Numbered from the stretch's first letter, positions 12,301 through 18,527 are shown. The stretch: 18,527 nucleotides of DNA from Parachlorella kessleri (GCA_001598975.1 BBXU01001945.1:1-18527), one strand, 5' to 3'. Numbers and translations are program-made. Notes: generated by a model from the sequence alone, not told the origin.

Positions 12301-15300
12301 GGCTGCAGCAGCCCTACACCGGTGCGCTCTAAACGGCGCATCAGTATGTCATTGGCCGCCATGCCTGCAGCCATAAGAGAGCGCAGTAGTAGGCTGTGAC
12401 AGTCTGCATGTCATGCATGGGCTATGGGGCTTCTGACATGCCAAGGCACAGGGACCGGCTGCGCGCCGGGAATGACATCCTGCCGCAGCTCACCTGCAGC
12501 CCAAGCTCCCCACTGAACTGAGAGGCTGTTGACACCCTGGGCTGCCTTACACTGGTTCCATCCATCCAGAGCAGCATTGGCTGCTGCATAGCTTGACAGG
12601 CCATGCCCTTGGCTCCCAAGCAGGGCGGAAACCGAAGAGAAGAGCAGCATCTGGCTCAGCGGCAGCCCATCCTCTGTTGTAGTCATGGCTGATGCGGAGG
12701 CGAGTTTGGGTGCAAAGGCTGTACGGAATGTTGTGCTGCTCTGCTGTGTGAGCTTGCCAACTTCATTCACACCCCCTGCGTTAACGATGCCGGTCACATG
12801 AGGTGCATTAGGGAGCGCTCCGAACAGCCCTGCCTCCGCAGAGGCAGAAGTATCACTCCTCAATACTGTTACTTGAGCACTGGACATGCGAATGCAAGGG
12901 TGTTGCGACGTTGAGCCTGTGCCCCTGCATAACACCCAATCAACTCTTCAGCATGGGGAGCTGATTGCAACTGCAACTGCATTTGGACAATGTTACCAGA
13001 AGATATCACCCACCTTCCGCTGCGGCTCAGGAGAACAATATGTAAGCGCCCCTGACCTGTCATCCAGTTAGCCATGAGGGTGCCTAGGGCTCCCAGGCCA
13101 CCGCTGACCACCCAGCTGCCATGAGGTCCTCCGAGCAGTGGCATGAGGCTGCTAGGCATGCTACTCTCAGGTTTGAGCGCTCGGGCTAGCTTGGTGGTTG
13201 CCAAAAGGCCCCCTGTTACCCCTATGTCTTTGCCAGACACTGGATACATGGAACCGCACACGATGTCTTCCCTCCCCTGCTGCTGGCTGCACACATTGAG
13301 AGACGGGAATTCTGCCGATATAACCCTGCCCAATGCACACAGTGCTGCGGCATGGGCAGAGATCCCATGTTGCTGACGGGCAAGGCCTGGGGCTGGGAGC
13401 ACCCCCGGCACACCAAGCAGCTGCAGGGCAAAGCGTGACCCATCCTTCATGTTTGGAAGGCAGCCCTGCACCCATTCCAGCCCTTGAACCAGCGACTGAA
13501 CAACTGCGCGAGCGCCCCGGGCATCGGCGCTCACTGGTGCAGCCAATGGTATGCAAATTGCAATGTCTCCAGACTCTTGAATTGGAAGAACACCAGGGCC
13601 GCTTGCGACCCCCTTGGCAGCCGCTATAACCAGCGACCTCCCGACACGGACTTGCATAGCCTCCTGCACTGATGGCTGCTGCAACAGCGGGGCCCCGGGT
13701 GTCGCCACCTGGTCCACTTGGTGCAGGGTCTGGTACATGTGGTTGCCGCTGGCAGATGGCGAAAGTTTGTGCTCCAGCTGGGCAGTGGGAGCCACTGCTC
13801 CAGCTGGCTTGCTTTGCAAGCCGCTCAGCTGACAGGCTGTATCTGCCCCCTGGCATTCCAGCTTGTAGCTGGCTTGCGTGACCAGTGGTTGAGAAGGGCC
13901 TTCCAACCATGCTGAAGCGTACGTGCTCCCTTGGGTTGGCTGGTCCGCTTGTACCACAAGAGCTCCCAGCCCAACAGGAGCTGCAAGGGAGGCTGGACTG
14001 TTATCTGTGTGAAGGCACGTGGCCAGACAGAGTACATTGTCCAATAAGGCAGGGTTAGTGACAAATCCATCCCCATGTTTAGCCGGCAGCGCAGCAAGCG
14101 CAAACCCTGGTAGCGTCCCGACCAAGCCACCGGCTATGCTGCTGCTCAGCGCACTGATTATGGACAAGGAAGGAGGGGGGACATCCTGCATGCTGGCTGT
14201 AACATTTGAGGGGCAAATCCCCGCCTGGGACTGGTAGTGGGCCGTCGTGGTTGCGCGGCCCTTCCCTGTTGCGCTGCTCCATAGCACAGCGCTGCCTGTA
14301 AGGCTGCTAACTGACAGCTGCAAGTACACCTCGCTGTGTCTGATGAGGACCAAGGGTGCAGGGATGGTGTTGTTGTGCAGAAGGTGCGCCTTGGGGTTTG
14401 CAACGCTTAGGAGGGATGCTGAGCCAGCTGCTGCAGCTTCAAACATGGCTGCTACTGGACAAGTCACCTGCCCCCCAATCTGCAATGTTGCACCCAGGCC
14501 AGTGGTTCTTAGTGGGCTTGTACAGAGCCTGACCTGGGAACCGTGCTCCGGCCTCGAAACTGATTGCTGTACGAGTAGGTGCTGCATCCGGATGGGCATT
14601 ACTCAACATTATCTTGTAACGCTTGGCTACTCATGCAGCGTGCTGTCGCTGCCATGTCAACACAATAAGAACCTCTGAAGCAAAGAGAAGCTGAGAGTGC
14701 CTGTTTTAACTGAACATCACGTTAGCTGTGCCTCACCTGGTGGTCTGAAAGGAATGCCAGTCTTGGTGTGTAGAAGATAGCATTGAAGCGGCAGCTGGCT
14801 GGTGATGCCAGAGCCTGGCCTAGCATCACAGAAGCTGGGGGCAGTGGCCAGCAGCGGTCCTGCCGCCACTGAACTTTCTCAGGCAGGGATGCTAGGCCAG
14901 TAGCGCCGGCTTGCTTAGCGAGGACAAGATGTCCGTTGGTGCCCTGCAGTTGGCATACGATGTGCTGGTGGTTCACCTGAGCAAGGAACTGTGTTTTGTA
15001 GACACCATCCCTCCTTGCAACGGAAATACAGCATAAACAGGCGTTCGTTTGCACCCCTACCTGGAAGGCGAAGGAGCTGATACCAGCAATATGCCTGCTC
15101 TCATCAACCATGCCACCCACACCGGCTTGGCGGGGCAAGCTTGCATGGCCTTTGGCTCCCAAGGCACTGATGACATAGCTGTTGGGCGTCCTCAGGTGGG
15201 TAATGCTGCTCGCAGCGGCATGCTCAATCTGGAAGCTGGCATGCAGCATGCCCAGCACTCCAGCAGCAGTCTCGCTATGCCCCACTCGAGACTTGGAAGC

Positions 15301-18300
15301 TGCTAGTTGGAGAGCACTAAGGCGGCTTGAGACCTGCAAATGAGAAGGTCGGTTTTTGGATTCGTGGATAATACATGAGGGCCATAAGAGAAAGGTGGGC
15401 CACTTACCTGGAACACGCTAGCAAGGGCTCCCACTTCAATTGGGTCCCCCAAAGGCGTCCCTGTCCCGTGCATGTCAATTCCCCTGATCTTGCCCGGCTC
15501 AAGGGTGCTCTGAAGCAGCGCCACTCGAATCACCTGCAGCAATTTTGTCGCTTGCCTCATGCCGTCCTCCCAAGCATTTTTAATTTGGTGAACAACCAGT
15601 CTTGCGGCGGAGGGGTGCTTACCTGTTGCTGGGACGGGCCATTGGGAGCTGTGAGCGAACTAGACCGCCCGTCCTGGTTGACCGCACTGCCCATTATAAT
15701 CATGGCAGAGCCAGCTTGGCTGCTCTGATCGTCCACACCAAGGAGGAAGACAATGCAAGCCTCGCCCCTAACATAACCGTCTGCTGCAGAGTCTAGTGTC
15801 TTGCAACGCCCGTCGAAGCTAAGCATTCCTGCAGGTAGAAGTGCATGGCAGGCACATTGTTGGAACACGCAATGCTTGTGTACACCTAACAAACCACACG
15901 AGGTGATATATCAGGTCGACACACCATTTATTGTGAGCGTTGCTGAGCGTTGGGCTGTGAGGAGAATATTAACTCCGGCTGCCAGGGCCATGAGGGAAGC
16001 TCCACTGGTAAGGTCAGCCATGGCATAATGTGTAGCCACCATGGATGATGAGCAGGCCGTGTCTACTGCAACAGATGGCCCCTTCAGCCCAAATAGGAAT
16101 GATATCCTGCAGGCATCCACAACGTGAACGAACCTCCTTAAGCGTGACTGAAGTCGATTGCCAGCCAGCATGCAGCATGTTGTCTGATACATGGCTGAGG
16201 GAACCTGCCGCGCGATACCACATAGGCTCACGTCACCCTTCCCACCTGCCCGGCGCCACGCTGAGACTTGCGCCGGTGGCAGCGTGCTGGCCAAGGGGTA
16301 GAGAATCAGCCTCGGGGCCACTGTCCTTGGTTGCAATTCCAACCATCACCCCCGTAGCTTCAGGCAGGGTTACGGATGCACCTTGCAGGACATCGACTGT
16401 TGCCTCAAGCAGCAGCCTGTGCTGGGGATCCATATAGAGGGCCTCCGACCTGCAATAACCAAGGGCTTGTTAAGGAATGTCTCCCATCAAAAAGCAGTGA
16501 CCAGGTTGAGGCAGGCTTCAGGCGAGGAGGGTACCTGTTGATACGGAAAACTCTGCCATCAAACAACTCCACGCCTGGGAGGAAAGAGCTGAAGCGTGGC
16601 TCCAGTTTGTTGGGAGACAACAGGGCGAAATGGTCCACATCCCAACGCCCAAATGGCACGGCTGAGGGCGTATCGCCGATGATGGCTGCCTCTGCTTGCA
16701 TCCCAGGCACGCGGCCAGAGACTGTCAGCAGCCTCACAGCGGGCAGGGCAGGGGGAACATCCTGCGGCAAGTAATAGGCACCCTTATTAGCTGATGCTGT
16801 TGACAATCTTATCAACTCCATTAAAAAATGATAGCCTACCCAGGGCCGACACCCACCTCCATGTCTTTGGACATATCAGTGTCGCTGCACCAGGAGCCAC
16901 TCGTACTCTCATCCGCATCAAAGCTGTTACCCTCTTGCATGGGGTTCAATGCTGCCAAATATGTGGCCAGACCAGCAATGGTGGGATAGTCAAAGAGCAG
17001 CGTAGGAGGAAGGTCCAGCGCAAATGCTGTACTGAGTGTACCGCGTAGCTCCACAGCACCTAGGGAGTCAAGGCCTGCCTCCATGAGTGGCTGGTCAGAT
17101 GCCACAGCTTGGCCCAGTACAGATTGGACTATCTCCAAGACTTGTACAGCAGTGGCTGCAACAGACATGGTCCCTGGCCCAAGCCTGGTCACACAGGGGA
17201 CCAAGCTCCTGCCAGCCGCTGCCTGGCGGCCCGACTCTGCAGCTGCCACCAGCGCAGATGCTCCAAGCTGAGAGGGTCCCGACACCTGCCCTGTCAAGAA
17301 GTCGGCTAGTGCAGCGCTAGTAGGGTAGTCCAGAGCTGATGTTGGAGGCAGCTCCACACCAAAAGTGGTTGACAGTGTGTTACAAAGCTCCACGGCCGCC
17401 AGGGAATCCAACCCGGCCTCCATTAAAGGCTGGGTGGCGGCCACACAATGGCCTAGGACAGACTCCACAATTTCGGCGACTTGAGCTGCAGTGGCTTCCT
17501 TGAGTGCTGCCGCTGCGTGCATGTCCAGCTTGAAGTGCTTCTGTCCGGCATCTGCCTGCTTGGCAATGTTGGGTGCCTTACCCATCAGTTTCCGTGGTTT
17601 CAGCCGTGGTTGGGGCTCTGGCATGTTTACATGGGAAGTAAAGTCCTCAAACTGTGGGGGGGTCCTCCCATGCAAGGCCTGCACCCAGGCAGCAAGCAAG
17701 CAGGTATGACAGCAGGTACCGAGTGTCTGAACCATGATTGCAGGCGCAAAAAGAGCTTGCTTGTCAAGAGCAGCAGTGAACATGAAGTGCTCTTTATGGC
17801 CCACCTTCAGGAACACTGCCCAGTTGAAAGGCACCGCAGCAATCAGACTGCAGCCTGTGAAGGGCTGCATGAGGGAGGTTATTGCAGCGTCCAACAGATC
17901 TAGTCCCAACGAGGGTTGCAACACGCCAATGCCACTGCGCTCAACGCGGCGCAACACCAGGTCATTGGCGGCCATGCCTGCAGGCGCAACAAGACCCTCT
18001 TTTGCTTCAAATGAGACACAAGGTGATACAAACGGTTGTGGGGGTTTTATGCCCTTACGGCTCCTATTACAACTAGGGTTCCTAGTCACTTGCAACTGCA
18101 TCTGAGAGCTACTAAATCTTTCACAGAAAACTTATGGATAAAGCGCATGCCAAGAGCTCACCTGCTGCCCAAGCGCCCCATTGAATGGCAAGACCATTGC
18201 TGCCTTGCGCTGTCAAAGCGCCAGCCCACCCTTCTAGAGCAGCATTCGCTGCTACATAGCTGGCCTGGCCGGGTGCCCCTAGCAGGGAGGCCACAGAAGA

Positions 18301-18527
18301 GAACAGCAACACCTGACTCAGTGGAAGACCTCCAGCTGTATGCTGCATAGCTAGAGCAGAGGCCAGCTTGGGTGCAAAGGTCGCGCGGAAGGCTGACGCG
18401 CTTTGTTTAGCCAGCACACCGTCAGCTAGCAGGCCCCCTGAGTTGATGATGCCCGTGGCATAGGGTACGTTGGGTGCTATTTGATATAAGCCTGCCTCCG
18501 CAGTGGCGGATGTATCAGTACGCAGCA
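1..18527 (-). CDS. Giant modular type I polyketide synthase, AT-less, internal part of a split gene (partial at both ends)
   Basis: This gene builds a polyketide by successive condensations on carrier-bound intermediates. Proposed exons in transcript order: 18527-18162, 17977-17805, 17726-16857, 16761-16535, 16449-16246, 16106-15925, 15828-15623, 15533-15408, 15333-15061, 14943-14737, 14479-13014, 12924-12494, 12364-12192, 12084-11239, 11119-10893, 10803-10600, 10457-10276, 10178-9973, 9885-9760, 9670-9398, 9320-9114, 8962-6806, 6705-6381, 6287-5819, 5717-5345, 5116-4298, 4155-2716, 2638-2497, 2347-1943, 1812-1664, 1555-1212, 1119-692, 593-421, 317-1. All phases close without a stop, giving about 4,905 residues. 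Most acceptors end in TGCAG. Domain order is KR-ACP-ACP / KS-DH-KR-ACP-ACP / KS-DH-KR-ACP-ACP / KS-DH-ER-KR-ACP. No start, stop or promoter-sized gap separates the modules, so I infer one polypeptide. No AT, methyltransferase or thioesterase motif is visible, implying a trans-acting acyltransferase. Least certain junctions are the acceptors at 1555, 317 and 17726. Confidence 0.93.
421..1360 (-). other. Module D catalytic ketoreductase (KR) domain
   Basis: KR following the ER over exons 1555-1212, 1119-692 and 593-421. The motifs are [10 protein letters not shown] (NADPH), LLGRSGW at the donor, [31 protein letters not shown] and [13 protein letters not shown]. Introns sit at the same three positions as in module B, and two of these are also seen in module [11 protein letters not shown] is shared with module A, so the B-type aspartate is kept. 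The acceptor at 1119 was chosen because it restores phase 2 (RSGW) and aligns with module B. With DH and ER it makes module D fully reducing. Confidence 0.9.
1375..2716 (-). other. Module D enoylreductase (ER) domain
   Basis: This NADPH-dependent enoyl reductase of the medium-chain dehydrogenase superfamily saturates the enoyl chain. It is the only ER in the window. Exons are 2638-2497, 2347-1943, 1812-1664 and the start of 1555-1212. [19 protein letters not shown] marks the substrate half, [14 protein letters not shown] the nucleotide-binding loop, [11 protein letters not shown] the later conserved block, and [10 protein letters not shown] the end. The first ER intron has a GC donor (AAG/gcaagt). 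The acceptor at 1555 is the least certain, since an alternative in-frame acceptor lies about 40 bases downstream. Confidence 0.93.
2348..2496 (-). other. GC-AG intron in the ER domain
   Basis: The exon ends CAGCAAG and the intron starts gcaagt, the usual consensus of the GC-AG class. It ends ctgactgcag. Phase 1 joining gives [14 protein letters not shown], matching the ER family. The nearby GT would break phase with the acceptor. Confidence 0.82.
2760..3400 (-). other. Module D structural (non-catalytic) KR subdomain
   Basis: This region between DH and ER in exon 4155-2716 resembles the matching stretch of module B: a run with [18 protein letters not shown], then LQGVPGVLP and a block ending EFPSLN. 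No NADPH glycine motif or YxxxN is seen. In fully reducing PKS and animal FAS modules the ER is inserted between structural and catalytic KR halves, so this is most likely the structural half. The assignment rests on position and similarity to module B. Confidence 0.7.
3500..4420 (-). other. Module D dehydratase (DH) domain
   Basis: Double hot-dog dehydratase. The histidine in CDHQ ends exon 5116-4298, and the 142-bp intron 4156-4297 divides HxxxGxxxxP, which reads [10 protein letters not shown] when spliced. The second motif is [12 protein letters not shown] near 3700-3745. It shares extended segments with the module B DH ([22 protein letters not shown]). A short Ser/Asn-rich run (SNNNSNS) just before the domain reflects CTG/TTG-type triplets on the plus strand near 4350. 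Confidence 0.88.
4468..6010 (-). other. Module D ketosynthase (KS) domain, second KS type
   Basis: Condensing domain over exons 6287-5819, 5717-5345 and 5116-4298, about window residues 3311-3716. RWDIDAVY starts the domain, and MDPQ-VR-ILLEE joins across intron 5718-5818. The catalytic cysteine is in TDTACSSS (codon 5474-5476), and the histidines are in [13 protein letters not shown] and [22 protein letters not shown] ends it. It has three exons where the B and C KS domains have seven, and its sequence is clearly different, closer to the general PKS consensus. Unlike those domains, its first part shares an exon with the preceding ACP. Confidence 0.95.
6160..6500 (-). other. Module C acyl carrier protein 2, interrupted by an in-frame intron
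   Basis: Second tandem carrier domain, with the motif MAAGLDSL and its serine codon at 6385-6387. Four bases after that codon the 93-bp intron 6288-6380 begins (donor gtaggt, acceptor ctgcag, phase 1). Splicing restores DSL-G-AIELR, followed by [10 protein letters not shown]. The intron has a length divisible by three and no stop, so an unspliced transcript would stay in frame. After the domain, a linker of roughly 50 residues leads, within the same exon, to the module D KS. Confidence 0.88.
6288..6380 (-). other. 93-bp in-frame, stop-free intron inside an ACP
   Basis: Donor gtaggt follows TTGG, and acceptor ctgcag precedes GTGCCATAG. The length is a multiple of three and the reading frame stays open across it. 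Removal restores the conserved ACP helix; retention would insert 31 basic-rich residues just after the phosphopantetheine serine. Confidence 0.85.
6555..6870 (-). other. Module C acyl carrier protein 1 (ACP)
   Basis: Carrier domain split by the 100-bp intron 6706-6805. The first helix ([19 protein letters not shown]) ends exon 8962-6806, and the rest begins exon 6705-6381 with [20 protein letters not shown]. The serine codon is at 6664-6666 and is followed by [10 protein letters not shown]. Modules A and B have no intron at this position. The DHPT signature, instead of DYPT, links it with the second ACP of this module. Confidence 0.9.
6990..8210 (-). other. Module C ketoreductase (KR) domain, intron-poor type
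   Basis: KR encoded within one uninterrupted 2,157-nt exon (8962-6806) that also holds most of the DH. The NADPH motif is [10 protein letters not shown] near 7650-7680. The lysine is in MAPKVQGM, the serine in [13 protein letters not shown] and the tyrosine/asparagine in YAAAN, followed by [10 protein letters not shown]. The motif GVLRDAVL keeps the aspartate of B-type KRs. The introns that split the other KRs after RSG, inside the WAAG-MAAND codon and after the FL(K/Q/R) segment are all absent, marking a different lineage or intron loss. Confidence 0.92.
8330..9260 (-). other. Module C dehydratase (DH) domain
   Basis: Double hot-dog dehydratase. The catalytic histidine in LDHQ ends exon 9320-9114. 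The 151-bp intron 8963-9113 interrupts HxxxGxxxxP at the same place as in modules B and D; the spliced motif is [10 protein letters not shown]. The second catalytic aspartate is in [12 protein letters not shown] near 8500-8545. Apart from the motifs, the sequence differs clearly from the module B and D DH domains and appears to be a separate subfamily. Confidence 0.88.
9290..11119 (-). other. Module C ketosynthase (KS) domain
   Basis: Condensing domain encoded by seven exons with exactly the same lengths as those of the module B KS, about window residues 1917-2333. The catalytic cysteine is in VDTACSSS (codon 10403-10405), the histidines in [13 protein letters not shown] and [13 protein letters not shown], and the C-terminal block is GTNGHLIL. 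All catalytic residues are present. Exons three and four of the domain differ from module B by about 3 in 61 and 2 in 68 residues, whereas the last two exons are only about 65 percent identical. Confidence 0.95.
9952..11098 (-). repeat. KS-core duplication, copy 2 (module C)
   Basis: Partner of the copy at 15603-16740. The best-conserved stretch runs from about 10310 to 10790 and includes the intron 10458-10599. The middle of introns 10179-10275 and 10804-10892 has diverged, as has most of intron 9886-9972 apart from its donor end. Confidence 0.9.
11239..11535 (-). other. Module B acyl carrier protein 2 and acidic linker to module C
   Basis: Second tandem carrier domain (about window residues 1818-1890), with the motif [13 protein letters not shown] (serine codon 11437-11439) and [10 protein letters not shown]. 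It matches the second ACP of module A better than the first ACP of its own module. A linker rich in Asp, Glu, Ser and Tyr ([20 protein letters not shown]) leads to the donor at 11239. The join to the module C KS is in phase 0 across a 119-bp intron, the same position as at the A-B boundary. Confidence 0.92.
11655..11870 (-). other. Module B acyl carrier protein 1 (ACP)
   Basis: Carrier domain in exon 12084-11239, about window residues 1707-1778. The motif [13 protein letters not shown] has its phosphopantetheine serine codon at 11776-11778, followed by [10 protein letters not shown]. It closely resembles the first ACP of module A, which supports duplication of the ACP pair as a unit. It is preceded by the post-KR motif [17 protein letters not shown] and a basic linker. 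Confidence 0.93.
12192..13800 (-). other. Module B structural plus catalytic ketoreductase (KR), divergent motif
   Basis: After the DH comes a degenerate Rossmann-like structural subdomain (to about 13190), then the catalytic KR beginning with [11 protein letters not shown] near 13115. Exons are 14479-13014, 12924-12494 and 12364-12192. [21 protein letters not shown] and [13 protein letters not shown] are present, so the Lys/Ser/Tyr/Asn set is intact. Two features are odd. The motif that reads LAD in modules A and D reads NEV here, losing the aspartate linked to B-type stereochemistry. The loop before the catalytic tyrosine ([10 protein letters not shown]) is two residues longer than in the other KRs. 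The exon junction at 12924 is chosen by phase and by alignment with module D. Confidence 0.87.
13830..14865 (-). other. Module B dehydratase (DH) domain
   Basis: This double hot-dog dehydratase removes water from the beta-hydroxyacyl chain. The catalytic histidine lies in SDHQ at the end of exon 14943-14737. The 257-bp intron 14480-14736 falls inside the HxxxGxxxxP motif, which reads [10 protein letters not shown] after splicing. The second hot-dog aspartate is in [10 protein letters not shown], where the family usually has HPxxLD; the histidine is replaced by asparagine here and in modules C and D. Both catalytic residues are present, so activity is plausible. Confidence 0.88.
14905..16761 (-). 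other. Module B ketosynthase (KS) domain
   Basis: The KS catalyses decarboxylative Claisen condensation. It is encoded by seven exons (227, 204, 182, 206, 126, 273 and 207 nt; the last also enters the DH), about window residues 470-885, a normal KS length. The catalytic cysteine is in VDTACSSS (codon 16052-16054), the first histidine in [13 protein letters not shown], and the second in [13 protein letters not shown]. The N-terminal [15 protein letters not shown] and C-terminal GTNGHLVL blocks are all present. The triad looks intact, so an active condensing domain is expected. The KS passes directly to the DH with no AT or KS-AT adaptor. Its central exons are almost identical to those of the module C KS. 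Confidence 0.95.
15603..16740 (-). repeat. KS-core duplication, copy 1 (module B)
   Basis: About 1.14 kb covering the first four KS exons and their introns is nearly repeated at 9952-11098 in the same orientation, about 5.6 kb away. Exon lengths are identical. By eye, the 139-bp intron 16107-16245 differs from its 142-bp counterpart by only about four substitutions and three indel bases. Similarity falls off in the following introns and exons. Confidence 0.9.
16857..17165 (-). other. Module A acyl carrier protein 2 and acidic linker to module B
   Basis: This is the second of two tandem carrier domains (about window residues 368-440). The motif [13 protein letters not shown] has its serine codon at 17064-17066, and FDYPTIAGL follows. 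After the domain comes an Asp/Ser-rich linker of about 30 residues ([19 protein letters not shown]) ending at the donor at 16857. The linker joins in phase 0, across a 95-bp intron, to the start of the module B ketosynthase, which supports one continuous protein rather than two genes. Confidence 0.92.
17292..17510 (-). other. Module A acyl carrier protein 1 (ACP)
   Basis: This is a phosphopantetheine carrier domain (about window residues 253-325) that tethers the growing chain. The motif [13 protein letters not shown] contains the serine to be modified, with its codon at 17403-17405. It is followed by a typical LDYPTSAAL helix region. It lies in the large exon 17726-16857 together with a second ACP. 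Ahead of it is a linker with the post-KR motif [17 protein letters not shown], also found in modules B and D, and then a Lys/Pro-rich stretch. A cysteine (VELCNT) replaces the usual arginine after the motif. Confidence 0.93.
17805..18527 (-). other. Module A ketoreductase (KR) domain, C-terminal part
   Basis: This is the catalytic half of an NADPH-dependent ketoreductase, which reduces the beta-keto group on the carrier-bound chain. It covers about window residues 1-180 over exons 18527-18162 and 17977-17805. Visible are the APKLASA segment with the family lysine, the serine in [15 protein letters not shown] and the YVAAN tyrosine/asparagine pair, followed by QWGAWAAG. The intron 17978-18161 splits a glycine codon and the exons rejoin as WAAG-MAAND. 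The Rossmann glycine motif lies beyond the right edge. An LAD tripeptide sits where B-type KRs have LDD, so the aspartate is kept. This KR resembles the module D KR more than the module B KR. Confidence 0.9.

Noticed and set aside
15210..15300. GHSE (in VGHSETAAG) resembling the GHSxG nucleophile motif of an acyltransferase
   Set aside because: It aligns with the second KS histidine motif (KSNxGHTEAA) and sits between the HGTGT motif and the KS C-terminus, so it is not an AT.
16762..16856. Gene boundary between modules A and B
   Set aside because: The gap is 95 bp with GT and AG ends and joins in phase 0. No stop codon precedes it and there is no room for a terminator plus promoter. The same holds at 11120-11238.
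1..18527. Bacterial trans-AT PKS cluster or bacterial contamination
   Set aside because: Thirty-three phase-consistent spliceosomal introns interrupt conserved domains, so the sequence is eukaryotic nuclear DNA.

Overview
The window is an internal piece of one very large, intron-rich eukaryotic gene on the minus strand. It encodes a multimodular type I polyketide synthase (PKS). Neither the start nor the stop codon is inside the window: the coding sequence runs off at 18527 (upstream side) and at 1 (downstream side, two bases past a carrier-protein serine codon). I could thread 34 exons and 33 introns (74 to 257 bp, mean about 115 bp). The exons sum to 14,716 nt, about 4,905 residues, with every splice phase closing and no stop codon. 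All introns are GT-AG except one GC-AG. Short, dense spliceosomal introns, the standard code, moderately high GC and modular PKS genes of this kind point to a green alga (Chlorophyta, perhaps a trebouxiophyte). The organism is an inference.

Layout in the direction of transcription (right to left). Module A (partial): KR, ACP, ACP (18527 to about 16860). Module B: KS, DH, KR, ACP, ACP (16761 to about 11240). Module C: KS, DH, KR, ACP, ACP (11119 to about 6160). Module D: KS, DH, ER, KR, then the start of an ACP (about 6010 to 1). No acyltransferase (AT), methyltransferase or thioesterase domain is visible. In all three complete KS-DH junctions only about 50 to 60 residues separate the domains, too few for an AT. 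The line is therefore AT-less and presumably loaded by a separate acyltransferase, as reported for algal multimodular PKSs with displaced AT domains.

If collinear, modules B and C would each add a two-carbon unit processed to an enoyl group, and module D one reduced to saturation, so the chain would be partly unsaturated and unbranched unless the extender itself carries a branch.

The striking features are evolutionary. The KS domains of B and C share seven exons of identical lengths, and one shared intron is about 96 percent identical, while flanking exons fall to about 65 percent protein identity. This suggests recent duplication or gene conversion. Domain families also assort as DH-KR-ACP-ACP-KS blocks rather than conventional KS-first modules, so the apparent breakpoints lie at KS/DH boundaries. 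There is also a 93-bp stop-free intron of length divisible by three just after an ACP phosphopantetheine serine. No plus-strand gene, RNA gene, mobile element or CRISPR array is supported, and no intergenic stretch exists.
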